A DNA stretch of 64,000 nt. Source: Phoronis australis. Lineage: Eukaryota > Phoronida > Phoronidae. The notes beneath the pieces were generated by a model. That model saw nothing but the letters and a program-made list of their open reading frames with translations, made no database searches and was not told the DNA's origin. A program made the position numbers and the translations under genes. The stretch is from positions 222,792-286,791 of the forward strand of contig NMRA01000289.1 of NCBI GenBank assembly GCA_002633005.1, given 5' to 3'. Numbering within the stretch: the first letter of the stretch is position 1; each line of letters opens with the position of its first letter. This document shows positions 48,499-60,104 of the stretch, one piece after another.

Positions 48499-51228
48499 TA
48501 TTTGATTGTTCTTAGAATTAAATTTTGAAGAGTGTTATAATGGCAGCTCTTTTGAAACCGAGATAAAATTGCAACTGAGCGTAACAACGTTAGAAAGGCA
48601 TTGACTTGTAAATCATGTGTTAACTTATTGCTATGCAGAGAAATTATATCGAAGAAAGTTCATCGGTCAGGTAAAAATCATTTTTATTTAAAAACGTTCA
48701 GCATCCAATCACGCGTTAATGGATTCAGGTGGGTTTTAAAGACGATACATAGACAATGAAACTTTTGTCGTTAACATAGAAAGTTGATTTAGTATAAAAA
48801 TATATTTTACTTTGCAGCTGGAAGAAAATGCTACAGACTACAAGACATCGTCTTGTAAAGAGTTTCAAGGTAAGGGAAATCATTATTACAATAAAGTACT
48901 TATGTTTTAGCGGCTGTGGAAATAAGCGTCATCAGAGCAAAATTGGGCAACTAGTAAAGGGCAATTTCTTTGACATAGAGACCAACGGTCCATCAAATCA
49001 AACCAACTGTTTCATTGAAAGTCTTGGACTGGTTTTATGAATGCCAATGGGTTACTGGGTATGTCTTTGAAATTTTAAGCACGTCTTTTAGTAATGATTC
49101 AAAATAATATTTTGTGCCGTGGGCAAGGAGATTCTATAAATATAATGTGCATGTAATCAGATATCCTTTGAAGTCTCTGCCCTGTTCTGGTTTTAGTTTT
49201 TCTCTCTTTAAATTTAAGTGATTGCTGAGTAATTTGTAACGTCGTATACTCACATGGTCAAACTGCCACTAAATACTTATTTTCCTTTTCAGGATGTAGA
49301 CCGGTCTGGAAGTTTGATAATTACGAACTTATAGTCCAACGGCGCGACACCTATGGATGGTGGGGTAGGGATTGTTGGCCTCACGCTACAGATGATTACT
49401 GGTACGAAATGACACACTACGATACACGACGTAATCTTTACGAATACACTAGTCTGGAGAACTTCAAAAGCGATTATTTCACTGAGTAAGTATTCTGTCT
49501 TTTTCTTCAATTCCTCAAAAAACCAGCCGTATTTTCCCATGTTTTTAAACTCGTTCATACATCATGCAAGTCTGCACGTCTTGTTTGTTGGCAAGCTTCA
49601 TCCAATCTGCTGATTGCAAAGTGATGAATACAAACTAATATAGGTGTCCATTTAACAGTTCTTTGCTTGATTTTGCATTTCACGACAATTTCCTTATCAC
49701 TGCATCTCCTCAGTTTTAAGCTGCCACAGTACGAAAAATGAATGAAACCATAAATTCGGACGCATAACTGTCCTTGCTGGGATATGACTCGATTTCTAGA
49801 CAATTGCATAGCATACTTGCGGAACTTACGTAGAATAAAAATTACTTTTCACTCGACAAATAGTTAGCACGTTCATTTCAATTTTCTTTGTGCGAATAGT
49901 AAGTGGAGTTCATCAACACTCCTGATATTTTATCCTACTCGCTATACCTCTATACTTGTTATGTAACGTTTTACTTCCCGTCTTTCCAGACTGCACATTT
50001 TTTATTTTTACCTTTAGACTGACCAACTCTCCTGAGATTACGTATTTTAATGCTCTCAAAAAAGACAAGTAATAAAAAAGAGATTTTCAACTTCATCATG
50101 TTTCATTGCCTCAACCATCATCATCAGGAAAACAATCAAGGCCCTGTCATCTTACAAAGCTTGACCCACAAAGTGTACAGTAGAGCTACCAGCACGCATC
50201 ATAGCAACAAAACACCAAATGAAAGGCAATTCATAAGACATTGGCAGCCTGCTTATTCAGTTCAGGCTTGAGCCAGGTTTTCCTCGCATCTTATTTCCAG
50301 TAACTTTTTCCTCATGACCTCAGGTTTGAGCTGAAATCATATATGTAATTGTTACATATCCATACCATCGGCGAAAAAGTAACATGCATCTTCTAGGAAC
50401 GATTATGACACGATTTTGGCAAAAAGCAAAAAACTTAATGATTCAATGAAGCGAAATTTTATTTGAAAACTATGCCAGATATTCACTTTATCCAAAACGT
50501 GAACCAGACTAAAAAGTATATTAGATTATTATGGTGATATTAGATAAAGCAGAACAAATATTTGTACCTTCTCGTCATGGTATTTTCATGAACTTATCGT
50601 ATTCTGTAGCATAGTTCTACCGTTCTACTGTGATGGCGCGAACCACATTGTCTACAAGCGCTTCTTCTACTGCGGTGGCCACAATACGCCCCAGATCTAT
50701 ACGTATGACCTGGATAAAAGAACCCAGTCGACGACTATTTCACTGAACAGCATTGAAGGAAAACAAGCCGGGTATAGACATAGATGCCACTACCACTGGG
50801 GTGGACACTCCGACATTGACATGGCAAGTGATGAATATGGATTATGGGTAATTTGGGGTGTACACGCGGAATGGTGTAGATTTGCCATAACTAAGCTTGA
50901 TCCTGACACCAAGACCGTCGTCAAAACGTGGTTTGCCCCACAAGGTATTGAACTGGACAAAGTTGACTATGGCAATGCCTTTATGGTATGTGGTAACATG
51001 TACGTCATGAATCATCACCACCATCAGAACACATACATTCGCTGGATCTACTACACCGGAAACTCTTCGTGGGTGGAAATATCTGGAAGTGACTCCAATC
51101 GTATTATTCTTCAAAACAACTGGATCTACAACAATTATTTAAACTACAGTCCACGGGATAACAACTTGTATTCTTGGGAGCATACGCGCCACACCCGGTA
51201 CCTGGCACACTTCAAAGACTGGCCTTAA
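48196..51228 (+). CDS. secreted PAN/apple-olfactomedin protein, copy D (four exons)
   Basis: Exons 48196-48489, 48818-48869, 49293-49485 and 50610-51228 have exactly the lengths of copy A (294, 52, 193, 619 nt) and encode 385 aa. The signal peptide is about residues 1-20 (MVSWTIFIVPLILVSQSACA). The PAN/apple domain has Cys in CSKDVA, TCQKLC, DCAGFNYEV and KKCVLN. The exon 2 linker LEENATDYKTSSCKEF carries a sequon and a Cys. The OLF domain has YGWWGRDCW, SDIDMASDEYGLWVIWG, GNAFMVCG, four consecutive His, NSS and LNYSPRDNNLYSW. The junctions G|GTAAGG and TTCAG|GA keep the frame. The introns are short (328, 423 and 1124 bp) and free of recognised elements. This is the cleanest member of the cluster. 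Its 3' flank matches that of copy A up to GTGTCTGCGAC, where relic E begins. Confidence 0.92.
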
Positions 51229-51419
51229 GAGAACTTAGGAGACACAGATTTAAATTTCATGTGTAATATCATATTTTGGTCCATGAAAAAATGACTCCGT
51301 AGGCCACTTTTCAACTTTTCTACTGTGATCAAAATATTAATGTGACTAACATGGAAGGTGAGTTTATTGTCACATGTAATAGACAATGCATGCATATTAA
51401 ATAGTGATGTGTCTGCGAC

Positions 51420-51530
51420 AACTGGGTCTACACCAATTACTTAAACTACAGCCCACGGGATAACAATTTGTATTTGTGGTAGCATATTTGTTACACACGA
51501 TACCTGGCACATTTCAATAGCTGGTCTTAA
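51420..51530 (+). pseudogene. relic E: 3' end of a PAN-OLF exon 4
   Basis: AACTGGGTCTACACCAATTA starts a stretch homologous to the last 37 codons of exon 4, including NYLNYSPRDN and a terminal SWS-like end with TAA. A TAG replaces the Glu codon of the YSWEH motif. It lies 190 bp after copy D, fused to the D 3' flank, where copy A has its AATAAA. It is a remnant of a further lost copy or of a local rearrangement. Confidence 0.8.
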
Positions 51531-52597
51531 AACTTATTAGTTGTTTATGGACGATATTGATCTAAGGATTTTGTGCCGGTGAATTTCAAAAATGCCTACA
51601 ATGCAACTCACTTCATTAGTTCCGGTTCTCGGCCGATTTAAGACCACACAGCTATTGTTTAAACAAGTGCATGTCTGTGTCATTTATTTGGAATCGTATG
51701 AACTGCGTTTTCAAAAGGCCATGAGTGATAGTTGAGTGATCCGAATGTTCGGAGCTTTTTGGTAAAAAATACTTCGTTTTTCTTACGTGAATCCATTTTT
51801 ATTTTTCCTCCTATTTTCGCAAAGGTATGCAATTCCAATGATTCCCTTTTGATTCACGAGACCTTCCAGTGCTGCCAGACGCAATCTCGCTTTTACACTT
51901 TTCAGTTCAGGCATGATGTCCAAAAACACAATACTCTGGTAAATGTGAACCCCAAAAATTGCATAGGCTAGCAGTACTGTTATAAACAGTGGATTTTCAA
52001 AGCGAATTTGGCCACTCCGCAAATTTATATTATTAGGCCGAGTCACCTGGCGACAAGGTGAGATCATTCGAATTTTTTTGAGATTCAGCAAGGAATTAGT
52101 CAAAACACTGGGAACTTGAAACGCTTTTCAAAATAATTCAAGTTACGCTTAAAATCGACAAGAAGTAAGCATGAAGTTTAAACTAAATCTGGAAGACAAG
52201 AATAACCTTTCGCAATCCTAGTCTAGCAAGCTCAGAATTTCTTAAACTCATTTCGCACGGGAGGCCAGCGCTAGGTTTCATTCCCAATTAAATGTATATT
52301 ATAGAGAGGTTACTCCTCCAATGAGCTTCGAACGGATTTTTTGGCTCTTTTCTCACATAAGCTCAAAAGATTAGCCCTTTGGTTTTTACACTGCTCTGAT
52401 CAGCGCCATATACCGCTCGCACCGACTATGTCGCAACACGAGTACCATCACAGCCCAGATTAACTTGCCCTGGCTGCAAGCCGCGACCTCGTAGCTTCAG
52501 TGAAACCAATGCACAGAGTGGCAGACTACCGTTAAACAAATTAAAGTGCATGCCAGTGCCTTTTATTTGTTCCGCGCGCTCGTTGTGAGGTCAATAA
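51531..52597. other. gene-free spacer
   Basis: No gene or recognised repeat. Confidence 0.4.
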
Positions 52598-54001
52598 AGG
52601 AGAATGACACCCGATTTAATTAGTTTTTCAGTGTTACCGTCATATACGGTCGATCTCACCTCGCCAAAAGGTGTCGCGTTAACCCGTGATGAACGTGAGT
52701 ACACGACCCAGCGACGTCAGTGGTTCTTCAGTCGACTGTGTGCCACTACGGTGTGGGCGTGTTGTTCTCATGTGTGTGAGCTATGTGTTGCGAGGAAAGC
52801 GGATATATCGCTTTTTTCGATCTCTTCGAAAACCCAAAATGCTTCGAAAGTGTTTCCCGGCAGTAAAGAACGAAACGTACGCCGTTAATACCAAGTATGA
52901 GGTGGTGAAATATCTCCTTGTCTGTGGCCGGAATTGTCATGTTTCAAAATGAATTATTCTCACCCTAATCAATGCTTATATAAACTGAAACAAATTGTCA
53001 AAGTTTGTCCCAGAAGATGCAATTTGCACTGTCTTAGGAGTGTTCGTGCATGCAAATGTTTTGAGAAATCAACAATAAATAAATCCTACTGCGTTATCAG
53101 CTTCAGATGCAAATTGACCGCACTGGGGGCGCATGCTAATTCAGTGCTTGTCGACAGAAAGCTGTTGCGAACCTATAACTCGATTTTGTACGCTATGGTC
53201 AGATGTTAGGGTAATCTTTATTTAGATATACATACGTTATTCAAATCATTGTTATTGTACACCTAGTTTTCCCTGTACTGTTCTGTTGATAGGGAACCTG
53301 GGTTGGCGCGGCCCCCGACAAGTGCGCAGATTTGCAATCTCGCGGTGAATTTACCAAAACATTCACGTGCACATTATTTTTTGTGGTTCATTACTCTATT
53401 CTTTTCGTGACTGGAAGTTTAATTTTCAACTTTCGCAGGCAACTAACCCAGCTGGTTTATGTTCGTAATGTGTATCCAGTCCGGCGGCGACGGACCTGAT
53501 CGGGGTTCCAGTAATCCAGTGCGTTATAACGAGCGTTTTCTGTATAGAACTGAAAAAATCTCAACTCAAAATTATAACACACGGTTATGGTCTCCTGTCC
53601 GTCTGCCTGTATTTTACAGAAAAACAATTATAATTTATCACCGAACAGTAAGTTGGCCTACGGAACTTTATAGGCTACGGTAAGTTCAAAATTTCTATAA
53701 ATCCGTAACAGCAAATAAAACAACTCATTTGTTTAAAAACTCAATGCATTTGTAAGGGTTTTACATTGAATTTTGATGATTTTTTGGTGTAAAACGACGA
53801 ATTCAAGCGATAAGGTGACACCAGTAAGCGCCTTGTGAACTGCTGAGCAGATTGTATTAGAACCTGTGACGTCATTGGTTAACTTCAACACCTCCGTCTG
53901 CCGTCTGGTGTCAAGTAAAGGAACGGAACTTGCTGTTATCTAGTGGAACTACTTAATCTAAATTGATTTAACATACGTTGTTTTTTCGGTGGCATTCACG
54001 T
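52598..54001 (+). mobile_element. Kolobok-like DNA transposon, degenerate (copy 2)
   Basis: It shares sequence with 16866-18864 at both halves: CACC-GATTTAATTAGT near the left, TTTCAAAATGAATTATTCTC in the middle, and TTGTTTTTTCGGTGGCATTC at the right end. The terminal inverted repeats are AGGAGAATGACACC (left) and ACGTGAATGCCACC (right, read inward). The flanking TTAA sites have decayed to ATAA (52594-52597) and TCAA (54002-54005). About 600 bp after the THAP segment is missing compared with copy 1. Confidence 0.7.
52760..52943 (+). pseudogene. THAP zinc-finger relic in transposon copy 2
   Basis: Aligned with the copy 1 relic. A Cys-rich start (CCSHVCELCVARKADISLFS) is followed in another frame by LRKPKMLRKCFPAVKNETYA and then LLVCGRNCH, the position of VCSRHF in copy 1. 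Frameshifts break it. Confidence 0.55.
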
Positions 54002-54005
54002 TCAA

Positions 54006-55363
54006 GGTGTTTAAACCTATCAAAAGATGGCGAGTTCCAGAAAATTCAGTTCTGTCTTCCATGATGCCATATATTGGTTTGGCCAATTTATAGGGGTAGT
54101 GTGAGAAGACGACTGAGCTAGGACTTATGGGAAAATTGCCACTGGGTCGATAATGCGCTGTGTTCAGACAACATTATTGAAATGCGCCATTCGCTTGACG
54201 TAATTAACATATGGGGGTGCAAATATGGTGATGATCGATTGCTATTGATATAAGATTGTTGATGACAGCGAACTACTTAAGCTTATCGATTTTAATAACT
54301 ACCGCTTCAAACAGGTATTGGCCAAATGGAATTCAATGAACTTTAATTATAGGGTAGCAATACCTTCGACGTTGTCGAGGCACGCGCACAATCATTGATT
54401 GAGCGTGAGGTATCCGTCCGAGATTTTAAAGGGGTAACAAACAGGTGCTTAGTGTCAAATACCTTCAAATTTCTATTCAAAGGATAAGATGGCGATGACC
54501 TTGCTTAGGACGGAACAAACACGAGTGTGAAGAAAGTTGGTGTTTTTAACACTAGAGCATGGTTTAAGGTCAATACTGTTCAGGAATTTTTACAACTTAC
54601 GTAATTTCGAGGAAAAGTTAATAGGCAGCAATGCATTTCATGTGGTACCTTGTTTTACTTTAATATTCATTCTATTCGTTTCAGAATGATTATTCGAAAT
54701 AGAAATTCATGTGCCAAACCAAATGTTTTTCTCTAACAATTCTCTGGTCTTACTCATGTGCACCAGAACGTTCGCTTTAAGTATTTTCCTTCATTCTGAC
54801 AATTTGATGGGCAAAATCCGCAATAAATTAATGCGAGACTCGTTTAAATTATTTGTTTTACAGGTGAAAGACAACATTTCTTGGCCACGTCTCTAAATTC
54901 CTCCTACAATCCCCCAAACCCTAGTCTCCGACCAACAAACACCAAACCTACCATACAAATTTTATACCCGCGCGCTCCTTAACTCCCCACATACAGAAAA
55001 TACTCCACACTCAGTGACCAAACCGCATAACCGGGGACCAAACTCGAGTCCCTGGCCATGGGTACGATGAAGCATGTGTGAAGTTTAGGTAGATATATTC
55101 TATATAGAATTCAGATGACAAACGAGGGGATAAAAGTTGCGATCATCATGCGCACTACCCATGTGTGTCTGGAGCAGATCACTTAGTTTTAGTTAAAGAA
55201 GATGTATTTTACAAGAGGGCATAGAATATCTCAGGTTACGGTACAAGTGTTTTTTGTATCAAAAGTTATCCAGAAAGTAACAACATGTACAGTAAATACA
55301 ATTATTCAGTAGCAATTGAATAAATATATTTTTCAGAAAATATTACATAAAGTTCGTCAGAGT
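54006..55363. other. gene-free spacer
   Basis: Nothing recognised. Confidence 0.4.
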
Positions 55364-55399
55364 CAAAATGTGAAATGTTGAAATTACGTATGCAAAACA

Positions 55400-56850
55400 T
55401 AAGAATATAAAGGGAACACAAACTGAAACAAAAAATGCAAATGATACATTTTAGCAATTGATGGGTCGAACAAGTCACTACAGCAGTCAGTGGATCTCTT
55501 GGACATATTTTATAAGTTTTCGGGACTGAAACATAATATGGACAAAACTCGTTGCATATGGATAGGTGCTAGGAAATGGAGTAACACTCTTTTATGTCCA
55601 GAGGTTAATCTCTATTGTCGTTTTGGTCAATTTACGTTTTGGGGAATATACCGCAGCGTTAATCTATCCGAGATTCCTGGTTTAAATTACACTGGAGAAT
55701 CCAAGAAATTCAAAAAAGATTTGGCGACCTGGTTGAGAAGAATATTAATCCCTCGTCCCAAAATTAGTGTGACAAAATCACTGCTCTTACCAATATCAGT
55801 TCATCTTTTTATGGCTTTGCCATTACCACCAAGAGAAGAAGTTTATTAGAAAGCATGTATTTCAAATTTATTTGGCATGGCAAACCTGGTGAAATTAAAA
55901 GGAAAGACATTGTTCAGAACTTCTTGCATGATGTATGCAAAATGATTCATATTGAATCTTTTTGAAATCACGGAAATTGTCTTGGTTTAGAAAATCATTT
56001 TAATAATAATTATTTAAGTGTGGTTATGATGAGTTTTGGTTCACTTTTATGGTATCAAGAAAGCAATTTTTAAATTAGAAAAAAAGGATCACTGGCAATG
56101 TCTTTTAATGTTAGTCTTCCAAATACGCCAGTTATACTTATAACTTTGGAAAAAAACAAACATATTCTCATTTAATTAATTCTATTTATACAAATCTAAA
56201 AGATGAATATAAGTGGAAACTGGCCTTGGTATTAATGCATCTCCTGATTGGTGGAGAAAAACGTATACTCATTCTTTACAATTTACTAGTGATAATAGAC
56301 TGACATGATTTTAGATTAGTGTCATACATCGGTTAACACCAACAAACTTATTTTTACATAAAAGACTGGAGTTAAAGATGCAGACCTATGTAGATTTTCA
56401 ATTGGAACCGTGATTTAACAAGTTTTTGTTTGGATTTCAGTTGCATCGTAAACAACACCGGAAGCTCGTTAGAGCTTTCAAATATATATACATTTTTTGG
56501 AAAGTGTGGAGGACAAGGCGTAATTAATCTATTTGTATGTCTAGGAAAATTTCGTATTTATCGTCAACGTCTTAAAAACACGACTCCAAATTTGACATAC
56601 TTTAAAAGGAAGACTTTGGGTATTTCAAAACTGAAAAATACTTATTCTACAATAATCTAAAATACGAAGATTTTAATAAAAGATGGGCCACTATGGTACT
56701 TTTATTTTGACTCAGAGACTATTCTTGAGTTGTAAATGGCCCCCACCACAAGTGTGCATGTGCGTATGTATGCGGGTATGAATATTTTCTCTTCATATTT
56801 TGTAAAAAGTATTATGCTTAATAAAAAATAAAAATAGTGTTTGTCAAAGA
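55400..56850 (+). mobile_element. 5'-truncated L1/Tx1-like LINE with long target duplications
   Basis: Flanked by 36-bp direct repeats with two mismatches (CAAAATGTGAAATGTTGAAA onward at 55364-55399, and 56851-56886). The insert begins just before the RT catalytic motif and continues through the RT thumb and C-terminal region. Late blocks include LESMYFKFIWHGKPGEIKRK near 55850 and LKYEDFNKRWA near 56655, and an A-rich tail lies at 56820-56835. This is the usual picture of a target-primed, 5'-truncated LINE. Confidence 0.8.
55450..55905 (+). pseudogene. LINE reverse-transcriptase fragment
   Basis: The longest open part (55490-55849) reads FSGLKHNMDKTRCIWIGARK, then KISVTKSLLLPISVHLFMAL-PLPP, matching the region after the catalytic motif in L1/Tx1-type RTs. 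The catalytic pair at about 55438-55443 appears as Asn-Asp where Asp-Asp is expected. A base is missing soon after it, and a TAG at 55847-55849 stops the frame. The element is inactive. Confidence 0.75.
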
Positions 56851-56886
56851 CAAAATGTGAAATGTTCGAATTACGTATACAAAACA

Positions 56887-57478
56887 GGTCGTAACCCAGT
56901 ACGTTAAAAATCTGACCAAATGGCCTCATTTTCGAGATCTATACCACACTCAAATCCTGATAGTTTTTGTTCGAAAGTAGCCTTGGTTTGGACGTTTGTC
57001 GTAAACATGGTACAGGAATCAGCCGGAAAAGTTATTTTGTGTGACACCTAATAATATTGAGTGTGTCTTAATATGAAATCGTGTGCAATGTATTAATCTA
57101 TTCTGTTCTTGTTGTTCCAGTAAACAAAAACCACAAATACATTTCTCAAAACACAACACCGCGGTTTCTTTTACCATCTTAAATATGTAATTAGGTAAAC
57201 AAACCAATGAACGTGCGTTATCAATTTAGTGGACGGAAGAATAAGAGCGCAATGTTAAATTAGTTTGTTCTCTGCACGGCTACACGTAGTTCTCTGCCAA
57301 GCTAGTGCGAATGCGCAACTCATGCCCAACTCGAAACTGTGGATTCATAAGAGAAGTATACTTATGCAGTCATCGACAACAAGCATTCAGAATCAGCCCA
57401 GAACGCTATGAAAATCGCCAAGTCCTCAATTGTGACGTGGCAAAAGTCTCAAGTTGCATTTCTGAGCCTGTTTTGAGC
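56887..57478. other. gene-free spacer
   Basis: Nothing recognised. Confidence 0.4.
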
Positions 57479-57629
57479 AGTGGCGGATTTAGTGGGAGTG
57501 GCAAAGGGATCTTAGTTCCCCTAAAATTATCCCAAATTCCATTTGGCAGTTCGGTAGTGTCAATAGGGCAAAATCCTGGCTGATACTCTGCCCTGGTCCC
57601 CCTAACTCAAAATCCTGGATCCGCCCAGT
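57479..57629. mobile_element. possible short inverted-repeat transposon (MITE-like)
   Basis: The left end CAGTGGCGGATTTAG and the right end, read inward as ACTGGGCGGATCCAGG, share GGCGGAT and bound 151 bp. No coding content is seen. Target duplications are not clear. Confidence 0.4.
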
Positions 57630-60027
57630 CAATCACACGCAAATGTTGGGGAGGTGCACTGGCCTGAAGCATAATTTTCTGTAACACTGCACTATCGTTT
57701 TAAGAGGTTGTATGAGAACTGCGTCATCTTGATCCTCAGCGGTATCCTCTTACCTGTAGGGCGACGTTGAATTCCCACAAATTCCAGCGCCGCAAAATTC
57801 CCGTGTTGTTCTTATGTACATCAGTTTCATTCTTTTCGACCCCCAGTCTTACTAAAATACACGTGCTTGTTTTTGCTTGTGGCGTCACTTTATGAGAGAA
57901 AATAAACAACTAACGTGTTAAAACATCGACTTCACACGGATTAATTTCTTTTCAGAAGTTGTGCGAAAACTGCCTTTGCTCCCCTCCCTTACGTCACGGT
58001 CGCAAGGATCTTGTGGTTCTTGCTTACCTAATCACACAGATACTATTTTTCAACTCGACGCAGGTGACTGGTAGCCGTCAATGTGTTACTTGTTTGATTG
58101 CTTTGCACTTCCTTGCATTAGAATATGCAATGGCTAAGTCACCACAAAGCTCAGCCTCTCAGAGTCACACCGTGGACGTCTCTGGGACGGACATTCCAGC
58201 CTTAAGGTTATGTAGGACCTTATCGACAAGTCTGAGTATTTAGCCAAATATATCCAAAGCCACAGAATTTAATTCGGTAAACGCCTATATTTTCTGAAAG
58301 CAGAAATCACTTAGAATTTGACATTTGACTTCATGTCATGCTGTAGCTGATTAAACCACGCGACCATGTCTGTTTTAGTAAAAATTAGTAAAAAGAAAGG
58401 CATATCCATAGCAAACCAACGGTTTCAATAAAATGACCTAATTTCTTTCAATATGAGTGTACAAGATGAAATCTCAAAAAAGCTGTTATATTTTTTAAAT
58501 TATCATTTCGTTTTCATTTTATGCAACTTCTGAGTTAATTTTCATCAAAATCATCAAATCATATTTTTGATAGCTCCTCATACAAAAGTGGAAATTCTTA
58601 AAAACAAACCCTTGAGGCGATTTGGATAACATGGCATCTGAAAGTTTCATATGAATCCGACCAGCCCTTTCTTAATCATGGTGCTCCGAATTTTGCCACA
58701 ATTTGGCCATTTTTCTAGACTCCTAGGTAACCTAAAGCTCGGCTGAAGTCTCAAAACGCTTACAATATTAACCAAGAAATCATCAAGTCAAACACGACTA
58801 CATCTTACACCTGGTTGCAAAAGAATGAAGGTGTGCTACTTGTTTATTGCTGTGCACTTTGCTTTCGTTTGTTTGCTCCCGAAGAAGTACGACGGGAAAA
58901 ACTCGCTGTGATCGTTATTTATCGCCTCTCGGATGAAGTTGTTCTGCACATAATCTTCACAAACATTATGCTGGTGCCGTTACAACATTTGTCAGTAGGC
59001 TTTCTAAGACGATCTCGTGTAATCTCCTAGCTGCTCTTCACTTGCAACAAAATCCGGCCTTGTCGGCGTTGTCAGATCACAGACACTCACACAAGAATGA
59101 AGGGACAACTCAGAATTGTTCGAAATCGATTACATGTCAAAGTACTAAATGACAGAAAAATATTTTCAACACATGTTCTGAGCAAATTGTCCCATTTGCA
59201 CAATCTACTCACAACACAAAGTTGATCAAGTCCGGTTGCGACGGTTCGAGTCGCGCGGCGAAACACTCAGGCCACGGAAGCGAGACCATTCCTTGCACCG
59301 AACCGGCAACTTCACACATTTACGCAAAATACTTATATGACTTCCACTCAAAGTTATTCGTCGTGGTGCATTTCATATGTACTTTTCAATAGCCCATAGA
59401 GTCCATGGAAAGGGGACTTTGAATGCCGCAGCTAAAGCCAACTTTGTATTCTTTAAGTGCATGGTAGATATTAACTAAGGGTTCCGATCCGCCATAATTG
59501 TTATGTTACCTTCCCTAGGTTAGTCAGTGACCGGAGTGAAGTAGACTCAGTTACTCAGAAAACCGGCACGGTACTTTCTTGCCGTCACTCTTGCCACACA
59601 GAATACATTTTATTATTTTTAACACAATAGGAAAAATCACAGCTTAGCTGAGCTCGAGCTGGATGACGAATATTGAATTTCGGGCAGAGAAATGAACAAA
59701 AGCATTTCCGGTATAATTGGGATGAACGCCAGCTACGGAAAGATGAGTGTGTTTTTAAACTGTTCATATTTTTGTAAAGAAGGTATTGAGCAATTGTGCT
59801 TCATCTATAAAATTTGCAAATCTAGGAATATAACTATTTGTTCAATAACATAACCTTTCATTTCAAGTACTCAAAAATGTTTTGAGAAGGCCTACGCCGA
59901 TTGATAATGAAAGTCGGTAAGTGACACTTTAATTGCAGATGTGGTTGGGTGCACTGATCTGTCGATTTGAACTGGATACGTCCCAAGGTGCCACCGCACG
60001 GGGTGTTAATTGATTTTTCAACGATCT
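57630..60027. other. gene-free spacer before copy F
   Basis: No gene is supported. Frames at 57959-58243 and 58815-59030 (+) lack motifs and splice context. Confidence 0.4.
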
Positions 60028-60040
60028 CTATATAATCAAA
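60028..60040 (+). promoter_or_regulatory. TATA box of copy F
   Basis: CTATATAATCAAA lies 77 bp before the ATG at 60105. It is the best TATA match of the family and shares the core TATAATCAAAC with copy B. Confidence 0.5.
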
Positions 60041-60104
60041 CAAAATAGATATCGTCCCCATAGCTTCAATAATTAGGGCTCTGTCGTACACTTCGATCTT
60101 GGCG

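Noticed and set aside
59235-59275. GGTTCGAGTC resembling a tRNA B box
   Set aside because: No matching A box, acceptor stem or cloverleaf can be drawn around it.
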